Shown: positions 7,029 through 14,879 of the stretch, one piece after another
Layout: each line of letters opens with the position of its first letter
Numbering within the stretch: position 1 is the first letter of the stretch
Source of the DNA: Bremerella alba
GTDB taxonomy: Bacteria > Planctomycetota > Planctomycetia > Pirellulales > Pirellulaceae
Reading direction: 5' to 3'
DNA: 64,000 nt
Assembly (NCBI RefSeq): GCF_013618625.1
Contig: NZ_JABRWO010000004.1
Location: forward strand, 186,001-250,000
Program-made: the position numbers and the translations under genes
Notes under the pieces: model-generated
Database searches by the model: none
What the model was told of the DNA's origin: nothing
Seen by the model: the letters and a program-made list of their open reading frames with translations, nothing else

Positions 7029-7721
7029 CTATGGTGAGTATAGCTCGGGAAAGACTTCCTCACTCAGCTGTTGGTTTTTGACACTTCCACGAAGTTTGTT
7101 CGTGAAGTCATGTTTATAATTCGCGACGTGTTGCTCACTGATGTCCAGTTTGGCGGCGACGTCTTTGTTCGCCCAGCCTCTCACAAAAAGCAGTTCCATA
7201 CACTGAATCTTGACCCAATCGCCGCGTTCCCTCCAACGTGCGATTTGCTCTTGAATTGCTTCCACTAGGGCATCTTCCTCCATCCGTCGCCGTTCGCCGC
7301 TTCGCACCAAGCTCGACGCCGGTCGGGCCGGGCCCTCGAGTTCCCAGGTATCGGAGCTTGATTTTCCGCCCCCGGCCGAACTCAGTGGAAGCGTTGGCCG
7401 GCGTCCTTCACGACGCAAATGATCGGTGAGTTTATACGCGCAGATCGCGAAAAGATAGCTTTCTAAGCTTCGGCGACCGTCGTAGTTAGGCAGACTATTC
7501 AGAAAACCGATGAATGTCTCTTGAACGACATCTTCGCTATGAGCTCGACGACGAAGGCGACTTTCCACAAATGCGAGCAAGCGTCCCTCGTAACGGTCGA
7601 TCAAATCCTGCCAGGCATCTTCCTCACCCTCACGGATGCGGCCGATGAGCAGGGCATCGGTTTCTGATACGCGTGTAGGTGACAAGAGGATGCAGTTCCT
7701 TACGAAGTCGTGATAAGTCAT
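7029..7721 (-). CDS. ECF-type RNA polymerase sigma factor
   Basis: The product has 230 residues from the ATG at 7721 (MTYHDFVRNCILL); the reading frame extends upstream but without sigma-like sequence. Region 2 is clear: LLIGRIREGEEDAWQDLIDRYEG, then the HSEDVVQETFIGFLNSL helix and LFAICAYKLTDHLRREGRR. Region 4 is WANKDVAAKLDISEQHVANYK near the C-terminus. The linker between regions is longer than usual and rich in Ser/Gly. It would direct polymerase to a dedicated promoter set. The AIM24 and anti-sigma-like genes follow on the same strand, suggesting a small regulatory unit. Confidence 0.9.
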   Translation of the reverse strand: MTYHDFVRNCILLSPTRVSETDALLIGRIREGEEDAWQDLIDRYEGRLLAFVESRLRRRAHSEDVVQETFIGFLNSLPNYDGRRSLESYLFAICAYKLTDHLRREGRRPTLPLSSAGGGKSSSDTWELEGPARPASSLVRSGERRRMEEDALVEAIQEQIARWRERGDWVKIQCMELLFVRGWANKDVAAKLDISEQHVANYKHDFTNKLRGSVKNQQLSEEVFPELYSP

Positions 7722-7839
7722 CGTGGTCGGCGAAATGCATGCCAGACCATATCGGGGCCACTGTAACGAACCAGTACGTTGAGTCACACGGGCAAAGCCA
7801 ATGGCAAGTTTCAGGTACGTCGAATGCCGCTATCCCAAG

Positions 7840-8907
7840 TTATAGCATGGGAAATGATCGGACGAAAATCACACCAGCAGCAAGCAAACCACACAAGGCG
7901 GCCACACTGCCGGCTGAGACCAGCCCGGGCGAGACCCGCGAACCGTCGCTGGTTAGCGACATGCCTGCATAAAAGATAAACATAACACCTAGCAGGAACA
8001 GAAACCCTGTTCCGATATAGACCACACGACTGATACGTTGCTGGGCATACCAGAACTGACGAATCTGCTCTTGAATGGCCGGATCGAACTTAAGCAACGA
8101 GTGCCACTGATGCATAACCCCAAAGGATGGCGTTAATTCTTCCTGATACGTCTCCGTGGCAACGGCTTCTTGTATCGTATCGAGGCCATCTCCAATCAGT
8201 TTCGGCGCATCATTACTTCCAGTTAGCTCAACGGCGAATTGGTCGACTGACTTGCGGATCTCAAGATTCAACGCATGACGGCAATCCATTCCACGGTCGT
8301 AGGGACCAGAACTGACCGACACATAGTACGTTTGATCGTGCCCCCAATGAGGCTCTTGTTCGACCCAACTCGGACGGCCAGGAGGTATGATCTTCGAGGG
8401 ATCCAAATCAAGCTTGCCTGACTTCAGTTGATTACGAAACTCTTGATAAATGGATCCGGCGAACTGACCGATCGTTTTCCCGGTGGAAGCGGTTACGTCT
8501 TTGGTCGAAGGCTCATTTACAATCGACGTATCGGTCGAAACATTCATCGGGAACGCACTGTGGCTAGACTCGGCAATCTCGTGGACATGACTGCGGCTGG
8601 TAATTTCTGATGGAATCGACTGGGTACTAACGCGTGCCCGTTGAACTGTTTCGCCATATTCGACTTCACCATACGAGTGAATCCCGGTAGGCGACTGCAC
8701 AGTCGTCCTGCTAACTCCCACGGTAAAGAATCCGCCACACAAGACCACAATCGTTAATAGAAACGCGGTACCCACTCCGGCGGCGAGCTTACCACCAGGC
8801 TTCCCTGAGAAAGCCAACGCAAGTAAGAGCACGACGATTAGACCGGCAAAAAGCAGTCCTAAACCGACGAGAACGAGAAAACCAATAGTAAATGCGGATG
8901 TTGCCAT
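7840..8907 (-). CDS. Hypothetical multi-pass membrane protein in kinase operon
   Basis: The product has 355 residues from the ATG at 8907; a GTG at 8916 is an alternative. Two hydrophobic helices lie at about residues 5-30 and 45-68. A polar central region of about 200 residues follows, containing PPGRPSWVEQEPHWG and YYVSVSSGPYDRGMDCRHAL. Two further helices lie near the C-terminus (VYIGTGFLFLLGVMFIFYAG and LVSAGSVAALCGLLAAGVIF). The central part is probably extracytoplasmic. No family is recognised. It follows the Ser/Thr kinase and a 37-residue one-helix peptide on the same strand, so it could be a kinase partner or substrate. Confidence 0.75.
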   Translation of the reverse strand: MATSAFTIGFLVLVGLGLLFAGLIVVLLLALAFSGKPGGKLAAGVGTAFLLTIVVLCGGFFTVGVSRTTVQSPTGIHSYGEVEYGETVQRARVSTQSIPSEITSRSHVHEIAESSHSAFPMNVSTDTSIVNEPSTKDVTASTGKTIGQFAGSIYQEFRNQLKSGKLDLDPSKIIPPGRPSWVEQEPHWGHDQTYYVSVSSGPYDRGMDCRHALNLEIRKSVDQFAVELTGSNDAPKLIGDGLDTIQEAVATETYQEELTPSFGVMHQWHSLLKFDPAIQEQIRQFWYAQQRISRVVYIGTGFLFLLGVMFIFYAGMSLTSDGSRVSPGLVSAGSVAALCGLLAAGVIFVRSFPML

Positions 8908-8956
8908 GGGACTCACTTTATCAAGAGGCTAAGCGTTATTCGCCAACCCCCGTCGA

Positions 8957-9070
8957 TTATTGGCGTCCCCGAGAAAAAATTGCGGCGAACACAATCACCA
9001 AAGCGAGTATCCCAACTAACAACACGCCGGCACCTGCCAGCAATACGATCCAACTCATTGATACGTCCAT
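8957..9070 (-). CDS. 37-residue single-helix membrane peptide
   Basis: A short open frame runs from the ATG at 9070 to the TAA at 8957. It starts MDVSMSWIVLLAGAG, continues as one uninterrupted hydrophobic helix of about 25 residues, and ends in a basic tail (FSRGRQ). The pattern of short polar N-terminus, helix and positive C-terminus is typical of real small membrane proteins and unlikely by chance. It lies 36 bp after the kinase stop and about 50 bp before the next gene, on the same strand. GAGATGAAAGATG precedes the start. Its function is unknown; a kinase regulator is a guess. Confidence 0.65.
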   Translation of the reverse strand: MDVSMSWIVLLAGAGVLLVGILALVIVFAAIFSRGRQ

Positions 9071-9106
9071 CATCTTTCATCTCAGACTCGAGGAAATAAG
9101 CGAATT

Positions 9107-11161
9107 CTAACGGGCCCCGCTTGCAGTGGTCTCCTTCAATTCCTGTTCGTATTGTCGGCGTTTTGCATCTCGGCGATCTTGGCTAAGCCATGGAGCGGAA
9201 AGCTGCACGGCTGCGGCGACCGAGCCCACGAGCATGATGGCCCATGGCTGCAGGAATGGCCAAAAGGCCGTGAGGATACCCGCCCAAATAACAAATACGC
9301 CGGTGTTCCAGATACTGAGCCAATTGCTTCGCAGCGGATCTGCCAACTTCCACCAACGCGGTACCAAAAAGACCAAGCCGAAAAAGATCATCAACGCTCC
9401 GACCGACGACTGCTCGCCCATCGCAAACCACGGCATCTGCATATCCGTCGCACCAGGACTGCCTGTGAATACAAGCATCGATCCGAACCAGGCCACGATC
9501 CCTAGCCCCACGCCAATCATCATCATGACGATCCGGCGTCGCGCTTGATCGCCACTGCGGTCTTCCCACATTTTGGCAGCAATCAGCACTGCCCATGACG
9601 CCAGGATGGTTAACCCGGTGAAGAACACATAGGCCGGCCCGATCGTCAATATGGCGGTCTTGGTAAAAGCTGCCTCACCAACAGAAATAGCCAACAGAAC
9701 GAAAGCAATCAAGACGGCCGAAATACCACTGGCGATTAACGAGCCAAGCAACTCACGAACTTTTTCTCGTGTCGGTCGTACCGAAATGGCTGCTCTCTCG
9801 CGATCTTTGCGTTTGGGATGCCAAACGGCGTCCTCGGCAGCGCGATGCTTACGGCGCATCGCTTCGGGATGATAGCGGCCACTGGAGCCTTTCTTATCAA
9901 GCGTACTGGTCCCGCCGGGATTCTCATCCTGCGCCGTATTCACCAATAGGCGAATCAACAGATAAGCCATGTAAACGGCACCACCTACAAATGCGAGCGG
10001 CACAATAAAGTGCAAGTTCGTGACAATACCGAAAGCAATCGCGGCCAGGACGATTACCTTCACTGGCATGCTGGTGTTATTGTGGCTCCACCAACTGCGG
10101 AAACGATCGGCCAACCCTGTGACGGCCCGGGCAATCGGCTCCTCGTCTAGTGCCCCTTTGACAGAAGGCGCTTCAACGTAGCCAATCTTCGCTTTGACCT
10201 CCGACTGGGGAGTAATTTGCGGAGCCTGACTCTTGGCCTCTACAGGGCGTGACGTATCGACTGTCGAAACGTATCCGACGCTCTCTTTCAGTCCCAACTG
10301 TTCCAGCATATCCTCGGCAGTGCTCGTTCGTTTATCGGGATCCTTTTCAAGCGCCTTGGATACGACAGTACGAAATGGCTCTCCCAGGTTACCCAGATCA
10401 GGGCTTGCCGTGAGATGCTTCATGATGATCTCTTGGCTACTTTCCCCTTCAAAGGGAACCCGGCCGGTGAGCATCTCGAAGAGGATAATCCCAAGCGCGT
10501 AGACATCGATCTCGCGCCCGTAACGCCCTTTGCCAATCTCGGGGGCCATGTAGTGAAACGTGCCGACGCTTTCCGTCTGACCGCTTCGTCGGCTAACCGA
10601 GATGAATTTCGACAGCCCGTAGTCACCGATTTTGACGGTGCCTTGGTCGTTGAAGATGTTCCCCGGTTTGAGGTCGCGGTGCACGATGCCATGGTCATGC
10701 AGATAGTTAACAGCAGATGCGATGGCCTTGAACCATGAAAGAGCTTCTGCCTGGGGCATGCCATTGGGATGACGCTCGACGATGTCTTGCAGGCTATCGC
10801 CATGGACAAACTCCATGACAATCCAGCCTTCGCCTTCTTGGTCGTAGCGGATGTCGAACAATGAGACGAGGTGCGGGTGCTTGAGATTCAAGCAGTGCTT
10901 GGCACCTCGCATTTCGATTTCAAGATTACGCTGAACGTGCTTCAGCGCGACTTCTTTGCCCGACTCAGTGGTGGCGTAATAAACTTCACCGAAACCGCCA
11001 GCGCCCACGCCCCGCTTGATGGTGTACCCATCCAACGGAGAGGAACCGCTTTTGTAAGTAAACCGCATGGGGCTTTCTTTCGGTTTGGCTAAATTCGCAG
11101 GGCCGACTTCATCGTCCCCCGGTTGATTTTCAGGAGTAAGGGCGGCTACCGACTGGTTCAT
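9107..11161 (-). CDS. Membrane-anchored Ser/Thr protein kinase
   Basis: This 684-residue Hanks-type kinase has the glycine loop GVGAGGFGEVY at 51-61, Lys74 in VALKHV, the catalytic loop HRDLKPGN at 161-168 with Asp163, and APE at 206-208. The metal-binding motif is DYG (180-182) instead of DFG. The catalytic domain ends near residue 290. The C-terminal half has about six or seven hydrophobic segments with short basic linkers, including a Lys/Arg-rich cytoplasmic loop around residues 415-470. There is no obvious extracytoplasmic sensor domain. It probably phosphorylates Ser/Thr on partners recognised by the FHA protein encoded just upstream. Confidence 0.93.
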   Translation of the reverse strand: MNQSVAALTPENQPGDDEVGPANLAKPKESPMRFTYKSGSSPLDGYTIKRGVGAGGFGEVYYATTESGKEVALKHVQRNLEIEMRGAKHCLNLKHPHLVSLFDIRYDQEGEGWIVMEFVHGDSLQDIVERHPNGMPQAEALSWFKAIASAVNYLHDHGIVHRDLKPGNIFNDQGTVKIGDYGLSKFISVSRRSGQTESVGTFHYMAPEIGKGRYGREIDVYALGIILFEMLTGRVPFEGESSQEIIMKHLTASPDLGNLGEPFRTVVSKALEKDPDKRTSTAEDMLEQLGLKESVGYVSTVDTSRPVEAKSQAPQITPQSEVKAKIGYVEAPSVKGALDEEPIARAVTGLADRFRSWWSHNNTSMPVKVIVLAAIAFGIVTNLHFIVPLAFVGGAVYMAYLLIRLLVNTAQDENPGGTSTLDKKGSSGRYHPEAMRRKHRAAEDAVWHPKRKDRERAAISVRPTREKVRELLGSLIASGISAVLIAFVLLAISVGEAAFTKTAILTIGPAYVFFTGLTILASWAVLIAAKMWEDRSGDQARRRIVMMMIGVGLGIVAWFGSMLVFTGSPGATDMQMPWFAMGEQSSVGALMIFFGLVFLVPRWWKLADPLRSNWLSIWNTGVFVIWAGILTAFWPFLQPWAIMLVGSVAAAVQLSAPWLSQDRRDAKRRQYEQELKETTASGAR

Positions 11162-11253
11162 GGTCTAGTCCCTGGCCAACGGTTATGTGATAAGTTTGCA
11201 ACCTCATGTCCCTCTTCCCTCGCAGACGGTGGAAAGGTGACAGAATGTTGTTT

Positions 11254-11886
11254 TCATGCCCGGCCAAGTGGCTCCAGGCAAAACGAAACCTCTTCTCCCT
11301 GAACCGCTTCACCTATTTTGATCGATGTGGCCGGCTGGGTCGAATCGCTTTGAAATAGTGGTGTCTTCGATTTCAAAAGCAGCTTACTTCCCTGCCGATA
11401 AACGACCACATCCTGCTGCCACTTCGAGCACACAATATGATTGTTTGACTTCGGTCCCATCAGCAGCGAATCTGCCAGTAGAACCACACCATCACAGGCC
11501 GGCTCCGTTCGGTGCCGACTGACTATCTTCAACACTGCCGATGTGCTTAAAGGATGCGTCTGTGTGAATTGCATCTTCACACCACGCCCCAAGGTTATCA
11601 CATCGCGGTGCTTTAGCAGCGAAGGCCCCTCGATCCATTGATCGTTAAGCCTTACTTCCGACAATGGCTCGACGATGTATTCGTCACCGCTCCGTTTGAT
11701 GGCAGCATGACGACGGCTGATATCTCCCATAACAGGGATATCAACCTGGGCGGAAGCCATTGCCTGGCCAACGTTAATTCGATCGGCCAGCAGCAGCATG
11801 TAGCCGCCGACCCCATCGATCCACATTTGCAGGCGATCGCTCACATTCCCTCTTCGATACGCGAAATTTGGCTCAACTATGGACAT
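11254..11886 (-). CDS. FHA domain protein
   Basis: The product has 210 residues from the ATG at 11886 (MSIVEPNFAYRRG). Residues of about 25-105 form an FHA fold: DRINVGQ in place of the usual GR turn, then ISRRHAAIKR carrying the conserved Ser and His that bind phosphothreonine, VRLNDQWIEG, and DVITLG. A second degenerate copy may fill the C-terminal half (DGVVLLADSLLMGPKSNNHIV). It has no membrane segment. FHA domains read phosphothreonine, so it is a natural reader for the kinase encoded 92 bp downstream on the same strand. Confidence 0.82.
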   Translation of the reverse strand: MSIVEPNFAYRRGNVSDRLQMWIDGVGGYMLLLADRINVGQAMASAQVDIPVMGDISRRHAAIKRSGDEYIVEPLSEVRLNDQWIEGPSLLKHRDVITLGRGVKMQFTQTHPLSTSAVLKIVSRHRTEPACDGVVLLADSLLMGPKSNNHIVCSKWQQDVVVYRQGSKLLLKSKTPLFQSDSTQPATSIKIGEAVQGEEVSFCLEPLGRA

Positions 11887-12023
11887 TCGCTTTTGCTCGT
11901 GTTGTCTAATACTAAGTCTATCACACAAGCCCCCGTCCCTTACCTATTCGATCGAACGACTTCGATCTTGCTCCTCTCCCACGCAGATCGGGAGAAAAGA
12001 ACATCGGGTACTCCGCGCGTGCC

Positions 12024-12060
12024 GAGATGGCTTACAGCTTTACTAAGCCGAAGCCATCTC
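12024..12060. repeat. Intergenic inverted repeat with alternative pairings
   Basis: GAGATGGCTT (12024-12033) pairs perfectly with AAGCCATCTC (12051-12060) across 17 bases. The inner GGCTTA/TAAGCC (12029-12034 and 12043-12048) is a competing stem. No T-run follows on either strand. It lies between the end of the coiled-coil gene and the start of the FHA gene, so it may end the first transcript or act in the leader of the second. Confidence 0.45.
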
Positions 12061-12097
12061 AACCTCGCTGGAGAATTTCCAAGGGTCAATCCATGCC

Positions 12098-12952
12098 CTA
12101 GTTCAGCTGAGAAAGCTCGATACGCTTACTCAGCTTCTCGGCAGCCTTGGTGTCAACTTCGGCTAGTTCTTCGTCATCCAGTTCGATCTCCAGACCGAAA
12201 TACGACGCAACTTCATTGCTGATGTCGGTATCGACTTGCTCGTCCAACTGGATTTCGCCAGCCAGTTCGCCGTCGACATCGACCATACGCTCGGCCACAT
12301 CGATGCGGGTCCTAATGTCATCAATCAAACGCTTAGTCTTGGAAAGGTGGCTATCATCAAAAGCGAATTTGCTGGATGTTTGGGCCACTTCCACCATCTT
12401 CTGGCGTGCTTCCAGGTTCTCGACGTCGACTTCCAACTGTCGGCGAGCGGTCAGCATACCGTCCAGTTTAGCGCGTGCGGCGTCTAGGCCCTGTTGGCGA
12501 GCACGAAGAATGCTTTCCAACTTGACACGGGTAGCATCCTGCGTCTTGAAACGCTCGAATCGCCCGGCTAGGTCGGTCTGCACGGCATTACGCGAGTACT
12601 CGTGACCGGCATAAGTGAAATAAGTGCTACCGGAATCGAGATCGTTCTTCAGGCGAATGATATCCGCCTTGGTAGTAGTCAGCTTCTCTTCCAGATCACC
12701 TGTGCGCGATTGAAGCTTTTCCACTTCAACTTCTTCTTTCGCAATCAAATGCATGTTGCGACGAATTTCAGGAGTCAGGTCCTGAATCATTTTACGAGCC
12801 CGATCGAGTTCAAACTCAACCGGCACGCTGTTTTTGACGTTGTCGCTCACACGACTTGCCGTCGTGGAGATGTAGCTGTAAGTGTCCGTCCCAAACACGA
12901 GCCCAGCCAACAGTGCGGCACCAACTCCGGTGCATGCGAGTTTCTTGATCAT
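12098..12952 (-). CDS. Coiled-coil envelope protein
   Basis: The product has 284 residues from the ATG at 12952, with GAGGG eight bases upstream; a GTG one codon earlier also fits. An N-terminal hydrophobic segment (LACTGVGAALLAGLVFG) is a signal anchor. Most of the rest is heptad-like and highly charged (residues of about 50-120 and 140-190: IRRNMHLIAKEEVEVEKLQ, ILRARQQGLDAARAKLDGML), so a long coiled coil is expected. The tail is very acidic. Similar proteins are widespread in planctomycetes, but no function is assigned. A structural or scaffold role is inferred. Confidence 0.75.
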   Translation of the reverse strand: MIKKLACTGVGAALLAGLVFGTDTYSYISTTASRVSDNVKNSVPVEFELDRARKMIQDLTPEIRRNMHLIAKEEVEVEKLQSRTGDLEEKLTTTKADIIRLKNDLDSGSTYFTYAGHEYSRNAVQTDLAGRFERFKTQDATRVKLESILRARQQGLDAARAKLDGMLTARRQLEVDVENLEARQKMVEVAQTSSKFAFDDSHLSKTKRLIDDIRTRIDVAERMVDVDGELAGEIQLDEQVDTDISNEVASYFGLEIELDDEELAEVDTKAAEKLSKRIELSQLN

Positions 12953-13458
12953 CACTCAACCCTCTCTGAAATAAACGGAATGACCCTTGTACTTTTCCTG
13001 CCCGGCGCGGCTTTCCGGATCGTGAATAACGGCCGTTACCGAGCGGTTAACTTGCAGGCATAGATAGGACTTCGCTGCAAATTTGCCGATCTTTGGATTT
13101 TTTTCACGTTTTTTGACATGCTGTCAGAGGCTCCAGTGACGAGAGCAGAAATAGGCGAAGTTGCATGTTCCCCGACCAACACGGTCGAGGGGCGAGCAAA
13201 TCCGCTCTGGTTAGAATCGTATCCCTTAACACGATCAGTAAGTTGCACTTCTCTACTGCAATTTGCGATCGCTGAGCAGACAGTTAGGATGGCAGGCACG
13301 TGCGAAACATGTTGATGAAAATGGCAGACGTTGCCTGAAGACCACACAACGTGCACTTCGGCTGCCCGCAAAACGATATCAGCGGGAAAAGCCCCAACTG
13401 ATTGATAATGTTCACCTTAGGAAAGAATTTCGACGCCCCATTAAGAATTTGTGCGAAC
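12953..13458. other. Gene-free stretch upstream of the second sigma-54 promoter
   Basis: No convincing coding sequence is seen on either strand. The only structure noted is TGACATGCTGTCA (13114-13126), a perfect inverted repeat with a 3-base centre after a T-rich run, which could be an operator. The GGCA-N5-TGCC repeat around 13323-13335 is weaker. Confidence 0.5.
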
Positions 13459-13475
13459 TTGGCACCAAGGTTGCG
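13459..13475 (+). promoter_or_regulatory. Sigma-54 (RpoN) promoter of the 67-residue protein gene
   Basis: The sequence TTGGCACCAAGGTTGCG contains TGGCAC and TTGC with the exact five-base spacing of the RpoN core consensus. The predicted start is about 13486, leaving a 74-nt leader before the ATG at 13560. It is in a 600-bp gene-free region and points at the only gene downstream. No clear NtrC-like site is visible upstream. Confidence 0.68.
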
Positions 13476-13559
13476 GTGTCATGTCGAGACCAGAAGCCGT
13501 CCACCTAAACGAGCACCTCTTCCTGTGAATTGCGGCTCGATCGGATAGGAGAAAACTCA

Positions 13560-13763
13560 ATGGATCACTCGACGCCATTTAAGCTGGTTCATGAACCACC
13601 CAAGACCCCGACCGGGAACTTTGTGGTCTTCCAGGCACCCTCTGTAGACTCGCTGGCACAGTTCTCGGACTGGATGGATCATGCTCTGGAGATCTTAGAA
13701 GACGAGAATGCTCACTTTGTCTCGCCCAACTCAAGCCGAAAACATTTGGTTAGTAGTCGTTAG
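13560..13763 (+). CDS. 67-residue hypothetical protein behind a sigma-54 promoter
   Basis: The ATG at 13560 is preceded by ATAGGAGAAAA, a good ribosome binding site, which decides the start over an upstream in-frame Met. The protein (MDHSTPFKLVHEPPKTPTG, then DSLAQFSDWMDHALEILEDEN) is soluble and acidic in the middle, with a likely amphipathic helix from about residue 33 to 53 and a basic Ser-rich tail. No family is recognised. Real-gene status rests on the ribosome binding site, the upstream sigma-54 promoter and the downstream hairpin at 13794-13819. Confidence 0.65.
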   Translation: MDHSTPFKLVHEPPKTPTGNFVVFQAPSVDSLAQFSDWMDHALEILEDENAHFVSPNSSRKHLVSSR

Positions 13764-13791
13764 GACATCTCGATCCCAACCGGATAAGTCG

Positions 13792-14781
13792 CTATCGGCC
13801 GTCCTCTACGACGGCCGATGCTATTTCTAACTCTTCTGGATGCGTCGACAGTGGCTTCTCTCTAAGCCCCATCATCACCACACCAAGCACTGTCAGCACC
13901 ACGCCAAAGATCAGATTGATACTGTATGCCTCATGAAACAAAATGACCCCGGCTAGTGCTGAGAGGGGATTTTGAAGTGAGTTCGCGGCATTCCCAATAA
14001 TGACGGGTGCGTATCGAAATGACAACGTAAGTGCGACGAAAGCAGCCGCGTTCAGCAGGCCGGCAATCAACAAGACTCCATACTGGGGCCAAGTTGTGAG
14101 AGCCATTTCTTCCAGCCCTGTTGTGTATAGGCTTAGCGGCCCGAGTATCCCCATTCCGACAGCGCAGATCAGTGAGGTGGTCATGAACATACTCACTTCA
14201 CCGGAGACACCCCGCCGGATGGCTACACTCAAGAAGGCATAGGAAATACCGGCCAACATCGGCGCGACAATACCGGCCCCAATCAACAACCACCCTGAAG
14301 GATCGTTCACGACCGACTGAACGGCACCTCTTCCGGCCAGACTTAGTGTCATCAGAGCCAGCACCAGGGAAGCCGTTCCCCAGCGTTGCCACCGAGTTAG
14401 GGATTCGTACAACAACCATTTGCTAATCATCACTCCGACCACGATCATCGTGCCCAGGCACAGTGGGACGCTCATGGCGACACCCACGACTCCAAAGCTC
14501 CACTGCAGCATGGCGTTGCCCAAAAGCTGGCTGGAAATTGCGGCCAAGATAAGAATAAAGATAGACGACAACTTGGGCATCGGTGATCGCCCTGTACGAA
14601 TCTGCCAGAGGGCAATCGGAGCGAATAACACTACGGTGGGAATTGCTTTTAGAAACGAAACCCAAACCGGATCCAAAGTGGTGAGCCAGCGCAGGCAAAT
14701 ATTCGCCAGCGAGTAGCCCACCGCGGCAAGAACACCACAAATTAATCCTAACCATGGATTCGGAGAGGTTCGTTGCGTCAT
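13792..14781 (-). CDS. DMT-superfamily (EamA) transporter
   Basis: The product has 329 residues from the ATG at 14781 (MTQRTSPNPWLGL). It has ten hydrophobic helices arranged as two EamA repeats of about 140 residues. The first opens LICGVLAAVGYSLANICLRW and the second runs APMLAGISYAFLSVAIRRGV to LSFRYAPVIIGNAANSLQNP. EamA/DMT proteins of this size export or import small metabolites such as amino acids or nucleotide sugars, but the substrate cannot be read from sequence. The C-terminal 25 residues are polar. It is divergent from the CinA/nucleotidylyltransferase fusion gene, with a 98-bp gap. Confidence 0.88.
   Translation of the reverse strand: MTQRTSPNPWLGLICGVLAAVGYSLANICLRWLTTLDPVWVSFLKAIPTVVLFAPIALWQIRTGRSPMPKLSSIFILILAAISSQLLGNAMLQWSFGVVGVAMSVPLCLGTMIVVGVMISKWLLYESLTRWQRWGTASLVLALMTLSLAGRGAVQSVVNDPSGWLLIGAGIVAPMLAGISYAFLSVAIRRGVSGEVSMFMTTSLICAVGMGILGPLSLYTTGLEEMALTTWPQYGVLLIAGLLNAAAFVALTLSFRYAPVIIGNAANSLQNPLSALAGVILFHEAYSINLIFGVVLTVLGVVMMGLREKPLSTHPEELEIASAVVEDGR
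13794..13819. terminator. Hairpin overlapping the last codons of the DMT transporter gene
   Basis: ATCGGCCGTC (13794-13803) pairs perfectly with GACGGCCGAT (13810-13819) around a 6-base loop. It lies 30 bp after the plus-strand small gene and covers the final codons of the convergent minus-strand transporter. It could serve as a terminator for the plus transcript, although only a weak T-rich sequence (GCTATTTCT) follows. Confidence 0.5.
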
Positions 14782-14879
14782 ATACTCAAGGATGCAATCG
14801 GTCAGGTACCACACTCGTGTGGTCGACAGTCATACGTTTGCGGTCTATTCTTTCGAGGGCATGGGATAGGGAATGGCCA

